From Veillonella sp. (lineage in GTDB: Bacteria > Bacillota > Negativicutes > Veillonellales > Veillonellaceae), in NCBI RefSeq assembly GCF_015058545.1, contig NZ_SVCB01000148.1, forward strand, positions 1-12,781: a DNA stretch of 12,781 nt, read 5' to 3'. A program made the translations under genes and the position numbers. Within the stretch, counting starts at the first letter, position 1; every line of letters begins with the position of its first letter. Below the pieces are notes generated by a model that did no database searches, was not told the DNA's origin, and saw nothing but the letters and a program-made list of their open reading frames with translations. Positions 12,778-12,781 of this stretch are shown here, piece by piece.

Positions 12778-12781
12778 TCCC

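Overview
The window is a compact, plus-strand-only stretch of a low-to-moderate GC bacterial chromosome. Strong AGGAGG-type ribosome binding sites, sigma-A-type promoters, rho-independent terminators and the HisZ plus short-HisG arrangement suggest Bacillota. The overall style fits Negativicutes such as Veillonella best. That placement is inference from style and recalled family resemblance, not from a database comparison.

Positions 36-9772 hold a complete histidine biosynthesis set. A PHP-type histidinol-phosphatase (HisK/HisJ class) comes first and ends at its own strong terminator (1056-1099). A consensus-like promoter (1166-1194) then reads into hisZ-hisG-hisD-hisB-hisH. After a 261-nt AT-rich gap come hisA, hisF, hisI and hisE, a terminator (8576-8604), then hisC and a second terminator (9865-9898). 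All ten steps from PRPP and ATP to histidine are covered. HisG/HisZ start the pathway. HisE and HisI process the adduct and HisA isomerises it. HisH/HisF make imidazole glycerol phosphate, HisB dehydrates it, HisC transaminates, the PHP enzyme removes phosphate, and HisD oxidises histidinol to histidine.

Positions 9965-11336 form a separate unit with its own promoter: queC (7-cyano-7-deazaguanine synthase, for queuosine/7-deazaguanine tRNA modification), followed 14 nt later by a small cytoplasmic SGNH/GDSL hydrolase.

Positions 11337-12781 are mostly not ordinary coding sequence. They hold a very good promoter and terminator bracketing a roughly 190-nt structured, probably non-coding RNA (about 11509-11702) that I cannot name. 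Next is a gene for a small exported, low-complexity Q/N/K/P-rich protein (11947-12408), then a 103-nt stretch without a single G, a strong terminator (12611-12646), and a final structured segment that may be the edge of an insertion sequence.

Two patterns cut across the window. Several genes have short imperfect tandem duplications spanning their stop codon (hisK, hisG, hisC, the SGNH gene). Several His enzymes also carry low-complexity tails or leaders outside the conserved fold (HisK, HisD, HisB, HisA, HisI). I see no defence system, CRISPR array, tRNA or rRNA. The most promising candidate for something undescribed is the RNA at 11509-11702.
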